Shown here piece by piece: positions 35,686 through 43,597 of a stretch of 64,000 nucleotides of DNA; the stretch's first letter is position 1, and each line of letters opens with the position of its first letter. Source of the DNA: Enorma phocaeensis (GTDB lineage Bacteria; Actinomycetota; Coriobacteriia; Coriobacteriales; Coriobacteriaceae); NCBI RefSeq assembly GCF_016901575.1, contig NZ_JACJKQ010000006.1, forward strand, positions 1 through 64,000, in the 5' to 3' direction. The notes beneath the pieces are model-generated. The model was not told where the DNA came from, ran no database searches, and worked only from the letters and a program-made list of their open reading frames with translations. The position numbers and the translations under genes are program-made.

Positions 35686-35908
35686 TTACAGCTCCTCCGC
35701 CAGGTAGCCTCCCATGAGATGGCCCATGACGCTCGCCATCATGAGGCCGCGCGTCCAGCCGCTCGAGTCGCCGAGGCAGTGGAGGCCTGCGACGTTGGTG
35801 GTGAAGCGCTCGTCCATGCGCACGCGGTTGCTGTAGAACTTGAGCTCGGGGGCATAGAGCAGGGTCTCCGCCGAAGCGAAGCCGGGGATCGCCTGGTCGA
35901 GTCCTGCG
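35686..35908 (-). pseudogene. C-terminal remnant of a COG2509-type FAD-dependent dehydrogenase
   Basis: About 73 C-terminal codons remain (IPGFASAETLLYAPELKFYS, LHCLGDSSGWTRGLMMASVM, MGGYLAEEL). Intact relatives are about 450-550 residues and carry an N-terminal FAD-binding fold that is absent here. The match ends abruptly at about 35908, where a different gene's sequence begins in the opposite direction. No start codon or SD belongs to this fragment. Confidence 0.75.
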
Positions 35909-35909
35909 T

Positions 35910-36276
35910 TCTGTACCTGCTGTTCGCCGACGTTCTGACGCCTGAGCTCATGATGGCGTTCTACATCTTCTTCGGCGTGGGCCAGGGTTTTGGCATGAGC
36001 ACCTCCATGACGCACGGTCTGTCCTGCCTGCCGGAGGAGCTCCGCACCGACGGCAGCTCGGTCTTTAACACCTTGCAGCAGCTCGGCGGCTCGGTGGGCG
36101 TGAGCGCCGTGACGGCGGTGGTGGGTGCGGCCCAGGCGGGGGCCGTGTCCATGGAGGCCGGCACGGCTGCCGGCGGCAAGATGGCGTTCATGCTGCTGAC
36201 CGCGGTGATAGCCGGCGCGGTCGCGGCAAATGTGGTGGCGTTCTACGCGAAGCGCAGGCAGTCCGGCCGCGCCTAG
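35910..36276 (+). pseudogene. C-terminal remnant of an MFS (DHA2-type) drug/proton antiporter
   Basis: About 120 codons match the last helices of a DHA2-type transporter (LTPELMMAFYIFFGVGQGFG, DGSSVFNTLQQLGGSVGVSA) and end with a basic tail (AKRRQSGRA). Intact members have about 450-500 residues. The match begins at the same point where the opposite-strand dehydrogenase fragment ends, so one deletion appears to have removed the 5' parts of two divergent genes and their promoters. Confidence 0.75.
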
Positions 36277-36387
36277 CGCCCAGGCTGTACGTCGATGGGG
36301 TCGAACGAGGCTCTTGCCCTGTGCCACAATGGGGCTGTATCCGCATGCGCCCGCCGCATTGGCTCGACAAACAAAGAAGGGATCGCC

Positions 36388-37059
36388 ATGGACATTTCTC
36401 GTCAGCAGCTCGCCTCCTACATGGATCACACCTTGCTTAAGCCCGAGGCGACGGCGGCCGACATCGACCGTGTCGTCGAGGAGGCGCTTCAATTTGGGAC
36501 CGCATCGGTGTGCGTGAACCCCTGCTGGGTCTCGCGCGTCTCGAAGGGGCTCGAGGGCTCCGGCGTCGCGACGTGCACCGTTATCGGGTTCCCCCTGGGC
36601 GCCACCACGACCGCCGCCAAGGTTGCCGAGGCGCGCGAGGCCGTCGACACCGGCGCGAACGAGGTCGACATGGTCATCAACATCGGCCGCCTCAAGGCCG
36701 GCGAGGACGATGCCGTTCGTGGCGATATCGCTGCCGTCGCGGACGCCGCGCACGAGGGAGGTGCCCTGCTCAAGGTGATTATCGAGACGTGCCTGCTGAC
36801 CGACGAGGAAAAGGCCCGCGCCTGCGTGCTCTCAAAGGAGGCCGGTGCGGACTTCGTCAAGACGTCGACCGGATTCTCGACCGGAGGCGCCACCTCAGAC
36901 GACGTGCGGCTCATGCGCGAGACGGTCGGGGCCGACATGGGCGTCAAGGCATCGGGTGGCATCCGCACCCTCGCCGACGCCATGGCCATGATTGACGCCG
37001 GCGCGTCGCGCCTGGGCGTGTCCGCCGCGGTGAGCATCCTGGAGGAGCTGCCCGCCTAG
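36388..37059 (+). CDS. deoC: Deoxyribose-phosphate aldolase
   Basis: A 223-residue class I aldolase that splits 2-deoxyribose-5-phosphate into acetaldehyde and glyceraldehyde-3-phosphate. Motifs are [38 protein letters not shown] and the Schiff-base Lys158 in [21 protein letters not shown] precedes the ATG at 36388. It opens the deoxynucleoside salvage group deoC-deoD-deoB. Confidence 0.97.
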   Translation: MDISRQQLASYMDHTLLKPEATAADIDRVVEEALQFGTASVCVNPCWVSRVSKGLEGSGVATCTVIGFPLGATTTAAKVAEAREAVDTGANEVDMVINIGRLKAGEDDAVRGDIAAVADAAHEGGALLKVIIETCLLTDEEKARACVLSKEAGADFVKTSTGFSTGGATSDDVRLMRETVGADMGVKASGGIRTLADAMAMIDAGASRLGVSAAVSILEELPA

Positions 37060-37087
37060 CGACCGTGCTCCGAGAGACGTGCAGCAT

Positions 37088-37129
37088 CGCCCCCGTTTTC
37101 TGCCATGTATGTGGCAGAAAACGGGGGCG
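37088..37129. terminator. 18-bp perfect hairpin after deoC
   Basis: The arm at 37088-37105 is exactly complementary to 37112-37129, with a 6-base loop TGTATG. There is no T-run immediately after. It may end or attenuate transcription between deoC and deoD, or stabilise the deoC 3' end. Confidence 0.55.
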
Positions 37130-37310
37130 ACTTTGGTCTGGGCGGGAAACATAATGGAGACACGGAAATCATGGCGGCGACAGCGCGCGGCGCGATGATG
37201 GGGATGCCTCGGGCGGGTCGCTGAAGCGATGCGTCCGTGCGGGGCTCGCCTCATGCGGTCCACGGCCTGAAGCCGTCATCAGGTAGTTTGCCAGACGAAG
37301 GAGACCGACC

Positions 37311-38027
37311 ATGCCTAAGACGCCCACGCCGCACAACGCCGCCCTCGAGGGGGATTTCGCCCCTGTCGTTCTCATGCCGGGAGACCCCTTGCGGGCAAAG
37401 TATATCGCCGAGACGTATCTCGACGACGCCCGTCAGGTGACCGGCGTGCGAGGCATGCTTGGCTTTACGGGCAGCTATCAGGGCAAGCCCGTCTCGGTCA
37501 TGGGGCATGGCATGGGCATGCCCTCCATCGGCATCTACTCGTATGAGCTGTATCACAACTATGGGGTGGAGACGATCATCCGCGTGGGCTCTGCCGGCGG
37601 CTACGCCGACGACCTTGAGCTACGCGATGTGGTCGCCGCCCAAGGCGCTTGCACCGACAGCAACTATGCCAACCAGTTTGGCCTGCCCGGGACGTTTGCC
37701 CCCATCGCCGATTTCGAGCTGCTCTCTGCTGCCGTGGCCGCCGCCAAGCGCCAGGGCGTGAAGATCCGCGTGGGCAACGTGCTCTCCAGCGACGTGTTCT
37801 ATGACGGCGGGGCAAACGAGCGCGCCTGGAAGCCCATGGGGGTTCTTGCCACAGAGATGGAGGCCGCTGCCCTGTATATGAACGCCGCCGCCGCTGGCAA
37901 GCGCGCCCTGTGCCTGCTCACCATCTCGGACATCCCCTCGCGTGGGCTTGGACTGCCCGCCGAGGAGCGTCAGACAAGCTTCAACCAGATGCTCGAGGTG
38001 GCGTTGGAGACCGCTCTGTCCTGCTAA
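37311..38027 (+). CDS. deoD: Purine nucleoside phosphorylase, DeoD type
   Basis: A 238-residue hexameric-type phosphorylase that cleaves (deoxy)purine nucleosides with phosphate. Family motifs are TPHNAALEGDFAPVVLMPGD, LRAKYIAE, VMGHGMGMPS, IRVGSAGG, the ribose-site METEAA-like TEMEAAALYM and the catalytic Asp in LTISDIP. Its product deoxyribose-1-phosphate goes to DeoB and then DeoC. GGAGACC precedes the ATG. Confidence 0.95.
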   Translation: MPKTPTPHNAALEGDFAPVVLMPGDPLRAKYIAETYLDDARQVTGVRGMLGFTGSYQGKPVSVMGHGMGMPSIGIYSYELYHNYGVETIIRVGSAGGYADDLELRDVVAAQGACTDSNYANQFGLPGTFAPIADFELLSAAVAAAKRQGVKIRVGNVLSSDVFYDGGANERAWKPMGVLATEMEAAALYMNAAAAGKRALCLLTISDIPSRGLGLPAEERQTSFNQMLEVALETALSC

Positions 38028-38078
38028 GCCGCATCGAGGCGTCCTCGGCGTCTTCGAGCGGCGTGCCGGCCGACTGGC

Positions 38079-38108
38079 GAGTCCGCGCACAAAAGAGTCC
38101 GCGCACAA
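38079..38108. repeat. 14-bp tandem direct repeat
   Basis: GAGTCCGCGCACAA occurs at 38079-38092 and again at 38095-38108, separated by two A. It lies between deoD and the larger inverted repeat. Confidence 0.7.
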
Positions 38109-38164
38109 TAATATGCACGCTCCGGATCGGTGGGCAATGGTTTTTCTGCCGAAGGGCCTATTCC

Positions 38165-38337
38165 TGTGCAAAAAAGTGATTTGTCGGTCGCCTCGGGATG
38201 ATTGAGGCGACCGACAAAACGAACTTTTGCACATCCGATTCGCGCATATGCACGCTTTGCCTGGTCAGAGTCATGCATAACATTTATGCAAATCTGCATA
38301 TCGGCGATTGTTGACCGACAATTCGACTTTTTGCACA
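38165..38337. repeat. Intergenic inverted repeat, TGTGCAAAAA...TTTGTCGGTC family, copies 2 and 3
   Basis: TGTGCAAAAAAGTGATTTGT begins an arm at 38165-38194 that is inverted at 38204-38233, with the inner part TTGTCGGTCGCCTC exactly paired. A further right-type arm (GACCGACAATTCG then CTTTTTGCACA) ends at 38337. The arms share the TGTGCAAAAA edge and the GTCGGTC core with the element at 35386-35562. The remaining gap between deoD and deoB holds nothing else apparent except the 14-bp direct repeat. Confidence 0.75.
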
Positions 38338-38448
38338 TTTTTAGGCATGTGCGCAGAAAAACGCCGTCATTACGGCGTGACGCCTATCCGGCCGGGGAGG
38401 CGGCTCGGTGACGTCAAAGGGGTGCCTCGCGCAAAGAAAGGAATGCTC

Positions 38449-39651
38449 ATGAGATATCGTCGCATGCTGGTCATCGTGATCGACTCGATCGGCGTAGGGG
38501 GTGCGCCAGACGCCTCGAAGTACAACAGCGCCGGCGCAGACACCTTGGGTCACATGGCGGAATTCTTCGTAGACAGCCTGGGGCGTCCGCTGGACATTCC
38601 AACGATGACCAAGCTTGGCATCTGCGGCACGCATCCCGGCGGCCTCGCGGGCATCGACGGGCCGGCGAGGCCTATGGGCGCCTTCGGCCGCATGCAGGTC
38701 ACGAGCTTCGGAAACGACTCCCTGGACGGCCACTGGGAAATGATGTGCCTCCCCGCACGGTTCCACGTGGATTACTTCCCCGAGGGCTTTCCGCCTGACC
38801 TGCTGAAAAAGCTGGAGGACTTCTCCGGTCGAGGCATTATATGCAACAAGCCGTATTCCGGCACGCAGGTCATCTATGACTATGGCGAGCGGCAGCTCAA
38901 GACCGGAGAGCTCATCGTGTACACCTCGGGCGATTCGGTGCTTCAGATCGCCGCGCACGAGGAGGTCATTCCGCTCGACGAGCTCTATCGCATCTGCGAA
39001 TACGCGCGCACGCTCATCAACGGCCCCGAAATCACCATGGGTCGCGTGATCGCCCGGCCGTACGTGGGCACCTGCAAAGAGGACTTTGCGCGCACGGCGA
39101 ATCGACATGACTACGGCCTCGAGCCTACGGGCCCCACTGCGCTCACCATGCTGCACGACGCCGGATATGACGTCATCTCGGTCGGCAAGACCTGGGACCT
39201 TTTCTGCGGGCAGGGCTTCGACTGCAACTATCACAACGAGAGCAACATGGACGGCATGGACCATGTCGACGAGGTCATGGCACAGGATTGGCAGGGTCTG
39301 TGCTTTACCAACCTGGTCGACTTCGATGCCGTCTACGGGCATCGGCGCAATGCGCAGGGCGATGGGGAGGCCCTCGAGGCGTTTGACGAGCGTCTCGGCA
39401 GGGTGATGGAATCCATGCGCGATGACGACCTGCTCATGGTGACCGCAGATCACGGCAACGATCCCACCTACACGGGAACCGACCACACCCGCGAGCTCGT
39501 GCCGCTGCTCGCGTGGTCGCCGTCGATGAGTCGTCCCGGATGCGATTTGGGCCTGCGTCCCACCTGCTCGGACCTTGGCGCAACGGTGCTTGAGAACTTT
39601 GGCGTCGAGGGAAACGGCGAAGGTACGAGCTTCCTTGCAGCCGTGAGCTAG
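38449..39651 (+). CDS. deoB: Phosphopentomutase
   Basis: A 400-residue alkaline-phosphatase-superfamily mutase that converts (deoxy)ribose-1-phosphate to the 5-phosphate. Metal-site and family motifs are VIVIDSIGVGGAPDA, ADTLGHMAE, SFGNDSLDGHWEM, VTADHGNDPTY and GTDHTRELVP. AAGGA precedes two in-frame ATGs; 38449 has the better spacing (six bases) than 38443. The 420-bp repeat-bearing gap from deoD may loosen operon coupling. Confidence 0.95.
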   Translation: MRYRRMLVIVIDSIGVGGAPDASKYNSAGADTLGHMAEFFVDSLGRPLDIPTMTKLGICGTHPGGLAGIDGPARPMGAFGRMQVTSFGNDSLDGHWEMMCLPARFHVDYFPEGFPPDLLKKLEDFSGRGIICNKPYSGTQVIYDYGERQLKTGELIVYTSGDSVLQIAAHEEVIPLDELYRICEYARTLINGPEITMGRVIARPYVGTCKEDFARTANRHDYGLEPTGPTALTMLHDAGYDVISVGKTWDLFCGQGFDCNYHNESNMDGMDHVDEVMAQDWQGLCFTNLVDFDAVYGHRRNAQGDGEALEAFDERLGRVMESMRDDDLLMVTADHGNDPTYTGTDHTRELVPLLAWSPSMSRPGCDLGLRPTCSDLGATVLENFGVEGNGEGTSFLAAVS

Positions 39652-39709
39652 CGGCTGCAAACCTCCGTGGCGATTGCTTGAGCGGGGAGCCTGCGTCCGT
39701 GCGGGCGGG

Positions 39710-39715
39710 TATACT
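39710..39715 (+). promoter_or_regulatory. -10 element (TATACT) upstream of pcrA
   Basis: TATACT lies 58 bases before the pcrA start. No -35 is recognisable. Confidence 0.35.
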
Positions 39716-39772
39716 GGTCAGGCTAAATCATGACGCCTGCCGGGGCGGGCGCGGGACGCTGGGAGCTGAGGT

Positions 39773-42544
39773 ATGCCGCAAGAGTTGCCGTGGGAGAAGA
39801 ATATGAGGCTGGGCGCCGTTCCGGGGGCGAGCGGGCCCGCGGGATCGTCCGCTCCTGCAAGGGGCCTGTCTGGCGCCACGGGATCGGTGGCGACGCCGTC
39901 GTTCTCGGGAGCCCCCGCCTCGGCACCGGTCGCATCCTCGTCGGCTGCCTGGACCAGCTCGTCGGCTGTCCCCGCATACGAGCAGGTTCCGCTCGATGTC
40001 TACGACGCCCCGACTCCCGCCCGCCCGGCCAAGCCGGTCGTTGACATCGACGGGCTGAATCCCGCCCAGAAAGAGGCGGTCCTCACCACCGAGGGCCCGC
40101 TTCTTGTTCTTGCGGGCGCCGGCTCGGGAAAGACCCGCGTACTCACCTTCCGCATCGCCCACATGATCGCCGACCTGGGCGTTCGGCCCTGGCAGATGCT
40201 TGCCATCACCTTTACCAACAAGGCGGCGGCTGAGATGCGCGAGCGTCTGCAGGCCCTGCTGCCCGACGGCACCCGCGGCATGTGGGTGTGCACGTTCCAT
40301 GCCATGTGCGTGCGCATGCTGCGCGAAGACGCCGACCTTCTCGGCTATACCGGCCAATTCACCATCTACGATGACGACGACTCGCGCCGCATGGTGCGCG
40401 ACATCATGCAGGCGCTTGGCATCGAGCAGAAGCAGTATCCGCTCAACATGATCCGCTCGAAGATCTCGACGGCCAAGAACGCCATGGTGGGGCCCGACGA
40501 GTTCCAGTCGCGGGCAAGCTCCCCGCAGGAGCAAAAGGCCGCCCAGGTCTACCAAGAGCTCGAACGGCGTCTGCGCGCCGCCAACGCCATGGACTTCGAC
40601 GACCTGCTGGTGCGCACGCTCGAGCTCTTGCGAAGCCGCCCCGAGGTGCTCGAGAAATACCAGGAGCGCTTCCGCTACATCAGCGTGGACGAGTACCAGG
40701 ACACCAACCATGTCCAGTACGAGATCGCAAACCTTCTTGCCGCGAAGTACCAGAACCTCATGGTGGTGGGCGACGACGACCAGTCCATCTATAGCTGGCG
40801 TGGCGCCGACATCTCAAACATCCTCGACTTCGAGGAGGATTTTCCCCGGGCGAAGGTGGTCAAGCTCGAGCAGAACTATCGTTCGACCGGCCACATCCTG
40901 TCCGCCGCAAACGCCGTGGTGCGCCACAATTCGCAGCGCAAGGACAAGCGGCTCTTCACCGCGATGGGCGATGGCGAGAAAATCCAGGCGTATCAGGCGT
41001 CCGACGAGCGCGACGAGGGACGCTGGATTGCTGCCGAAATCGAAAAGCTGCGTGCGGCAGGCACGAGCTACGACGACATCGCGGTGTTTTACCGCACGAA
41101 CGCCCAGTCGCGCATCCTCGAAGACATGTTCCTGCGTGCGGGCGTGCCCTACAAGATCGTGGGCGGCACGCGCTTCTTCGACCGCGCCGAGATCCGCGAC
41201 GTCATGGCCTACCTCAAGATGATCGTGAACCCTGCGGACGAGATGAGCGTAAAGCGCGTGATCAACACGCCGCGACGCGGCATCGGCTCGACCTCCATCG
41301 CCAAGATCGAAGAGCTCGCGCGTGAGAACCGCTGCAGCTTCTTCCAGGCGTGCGAGATCGCGACGGCCGAGACCGGCCGCTTCTCGGCAAAGGTGCGCGC
41401 CTCGCTTGCCGACTTCGTGCAGATCGTGCGCGACGGCCGCCGCCTAGACGGCGAGTTGAAAAACGTCGTCGACGCCATCGTCGACAAGACGGGCCTTGTC
41501 CAGGCGTTTCGTGCCGAGGGCACCATGGAGGCAGAGAGTCGCGCCGAGAACATCCAAGAATTCTTGGGCGTCGCGGCGGAGTTCGAGGAGACTCACGACG
41601 ACATCGAGGGAACGCTCGAAAGCCTCGAGGAGCTGAGGGCGGCGGGCCTCGATGTCGAGGAGCCCCTGACCGATGTCGAGCCGGGTCTTGCGGCGGGGCC
41701 GACCGAGCTGTCGCGCGCCTCGATCGAGGCCGTCGAGATCGAGCGCACCTACGGAAAACTCGCCTGCGCGGCGTTGCCCGCGCTGCTCGAGTGGCTGGCG
41801 CTCCGAAGCGACCTCGACGCCCTTGCCGGCGAGTCGCACGCCATCACCATGATGACCGTGCACTCCGCAAAGGGCTTGGAGTTCCCGGCGGTCTTTGTGG
41901 CGGGCCTCGAGGAGGGCATCTTCCCGCATGTGGCCGGCTTCTCGGACGACCCCGCGAAGCTCGAAGAGGAGCGTCGCCTGGCATATGTCGCCATCACGCG
42001 TGCGCGCAAACGGCTGTTCCTCACCTATGCCGCCACACGCCGAACCTACGGCTCCACGCAGGCGAATCCGCGCAGCCGCTTTGTGGGCGAGATTCCTGCC
42101 GAGGACATCGAGTTTTCGGGTGTGGGGTCCGCCGGCTTTGAGGGCACGGGCTGGGAGAAGCGCGGGGACCGTCGCGGAACCTATGGCTCGGGCGTGGGTT
42201 CGGACATGTACGGTGGAAACGTCTTCGGGTCTTACACGCGCTCCACGGGCGGCGTGTCGCGTCACACGGGCATCAGCCCTGAGGCAGGTCGCAAGCCGGC
42301 GACCTTTGGCAGCGGGGCGCCGCGGGCCGCGCGCGAGCGCAACGGATCGCTTGTCGAGCGCCGCCGTCCAGACGCCGCCAAGGCTGCCGAAGCATTTGCG
42401 GTCGGCGACAAGGTGCGCCACAAGACGTTCGGCGCCGGCGAGGTCATCGGCGTTGCGGGCGACATGATCGAGGTCACCTTCGAGAAGACCGGCCAGACCA
42501 AGAAGCTCATGAAGGGCTTCGCCCCCATCGTGAAGGTCGAGTAG
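39773..42544 (+). CDS. pcrA: UvrD/PcrA-type DNA helicase
   Basis: A 923-residue superfamily 1A 3'-5' helicase for nucleotide excision repair and replication-fork clearance. Residues 114-121 are Walker A (AGAGSGKT); other motifs are ITFTNKAAAEM (Ia), VDEYQDTN (II), DDDQSIYSWRGA (III), LEQNYRS (IV), TMMTVHSAKGLEFP (V) and YVAITRAR (VI). A C-terminal Tudor-like fold (GDKVRHKTFGAGEVIGV) is typical of PcrA and binds RNA polymerase. The first about 90 residues are a Ser/Ala/Gly/Pro-rich extension; GGGAG lies upstream of the ATG at 39773. Confidence 0.95.
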   Translation: MPQELPWEKNMRLGAVPGASGPAGSSAPARGLSGATGSVATPSFSGAPASAPVASSSAAWTSSSAVPAYEQVPLDVYDAPTPARPAKPVVDIDGLNPAQKEAVLTTEGPLLVLAGAGSGKTRVLTFRIAHMIADLGVRPWQMLAITFTNKAAAEMRERLQALLPDGTRGMWVCTFHAMCVRMLREDADLLGYTGQFTIYDDDDSRRMVRDIMQALGIEQKQYPLNMIRSKISTAKNAMVGPDEFQSRASSPQEQKAAQVYQELERRLRAANAMDFDDLLVRTLELLRSRPEVLEKYQERFRYISVDEYQDTNHVQYEIANLLAAKYQNLMVVGDDDQSIYSWRGADISNILDFEEDFPRAKVVKLEQNYRSTGHILSAANAVVRHNSQRKDKRLFTAMGDGEKIQAYQASDERDEGRWIAAEIEKLRAAGTSYDDIAVFYRTNAQSRILEDMFLRAGVPYKIVGGTRFFDRAEIRDVMAYLKMIVNPADEMSVKRVINTPRRGIGSTSIAKIEELARENRCSFFQACEIATAETGRFSAKVRASLADFVQIVRDGRRLDGELKNVVDAIVDKTGLVQAFRAEGTMEAESRAENIQEFLGVAAEFEETHDDIEGTLESLEELRAAGLDVEEPLTDVEPGLAAGPTELSRASIEAVEIERTYGKLACAALPALLEWLALRSDLDALAGESHAITMMTVHSAKGLEFPAVFVAGLEEGIFPHVAGFSDDPAKLEEERRLAYVAITRARKRLFLTYAATRRTYGSTQANPRSRFVGEIPAEDIEFSGVGSAGFEGTGWEKRGDRRGTYGSGVGSDMYGGNVFGSYTRSTGGVSRHTGISPEAGRKPATFGSGAPRAARERNGSLVERRRPDAAKAAEAFAVGDKVRHKTFGAGEVIGVAGDMIEVTFEKTGQTKKLMKGFAPIVKVE

Positions 42545-42574
42545 CCGACGCCGCGGGGCGGGCGATGGACGGAT

Positions 42575-42594
42575 GGGGACGGGGCCGTTTCATC
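42575..42594. repeat. Half copy of a REP-like hairpin
   Basis: GGGGACGGGGCCGTTTCATC differs at two positions from the left arm of the hairpin at 43528-43576. The two copies bracket the ATPase remnant. Confidence 0.6.
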
Positions 42595-42636
42595 TCGTCT
42601 CGCCCTTATTTGCCCCCCTCAAAGCCCTTCTGCGTT

Positions 42637-42672
42637 TTCTGCAGCTTCTGCAAATTCTGCAGCTTCTGCAAA
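42637..42672. repeat. 18-bp tandem repeat (two copies)
   Basis: TTCTGCAGCTTCTGCAAA is repeated exactly at 42637-42654 and 42655-42672, just before the ATPase remnant. A TATAGT at 42675-42680 follows. Confidence 0.75.
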
Positions 42673-42689
42673 CGTATAGTCGGGGAAAG

Positions 42690-43502
42690 ATGGGCCGTCT
42701 TATGCGCATAACCGGTCCGCGCGGCTCAGGCAAGACGGTTCTTCTCACCGAGCTGGGCGAGCTCGTCGCACAGCAAGGCTGGAATGTGGTCAACGTTGTT
42801 TCGGACGAGGATGTGCTCGATTCGATTCGTCGCCAGCTGCTTAGGTCGTTGCACGTGGCGCGTGCCGCGGTCACTGCCAACCTGCCGTTCGTATCGGCGG
42901 AGGTGGATGTTGCGGAGCTGCCCGCCGACGCGACGTTTCGCGAGGTGTTTGAGTACGAGGTGCGCCGTTACACGAAGCGCGAAGAGCCGGCGAGCATTCC
43001 CATTGATGAAGTCGCTGTTGCACTCAAGGCGAGTATTGAACGCTCGGGGCTGCATATTGAAGACGAGGCCCTTGCCTGCGCAGCCCGTGCCACTGAGGGC
43101 TATGCGTATCTCACGCAGCTCGTGGGACACAGCGTGTGGCGTGTTGCGCGACGACATGCGGCGACATCGTTGATTATTTCTCAGCATGATGTGAAGGAGG
43201 GCGTGCAGGTTGCGCGTGACGAGTATGAGCGCGCCGTGCTCGATACGGCCCTAGCGGACCTTACCCTGCCGAGCGTTCAGTACCTGCTGTCAATGTGTGT
43301 GGACGAGGGCGCCTCATCGACGGGAGAGATAGCTCGGCGCATGGGAAAGCCGACCGCCGACGCCAACTCATATCGTCGCATCCTTATTGCACGCCAAATC
43401 ATAGAAGCGACTGCACCGGGGTACGTGGCGTTTTCCATGCCGCGTATGAAGGAATATCTCGAGAGGAACAAGGATAGGATTCTCGCGCGGTACGGACGGT
43501 AG
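42690..43502 (+). pseudogene. AAA+-type ATPase with missing N-terminus and core
   Basis: The frame encodes a P-loop (ITGPRGSGKTVLLTELGELV), then about 75 residues, then directly the C-terminal helical part typical of this single-protein ATPase family (ATEGYAYLTQLVGHSVWRVA, helix-turn-helix GEIARRMGKPTADANSYRRI). The region with Walker B (normally a VDE-type motif) and sensor 1, about 110 residues, is absent, as is the usual N-terminal stretch. The reading frame is open, so an alternative is a divergent short protein. A -10-like TATAGT lies just upstream, but the SD is weak. Confidence 0.6.
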
Positions 43503-43527
43503 AATTGGCGGCCGAGATGGGATAGAA

Positions 43528-43576
43528 GGGGACGGGTTCGTTTCATCCGGAACATGGATGAAACGAACCCGTCCCC
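43528..43576. repeat. REP-like 21-bp perfect hairpin
   Basis: The arm 43528-43548 (GGGGACGGGTTCGTTTCATC plus C) is exactly inverted at 43556-43576 around a 7-base loop. A partial copy lies at 42575-42594. It may also serve as a terminator for the convergent kinase gene ending at 43598. Confidence 0.7.
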
Positions 43577-43597
43577 ATTCATCCCGAATCGGTCCGC

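Noticed and set aside
42637-42672. Possible CRISPR or larger tandem array
   Set aside because: Only two 18-bp units without spacers; no CRISPR array or cas gene is seen anywhere in the window.
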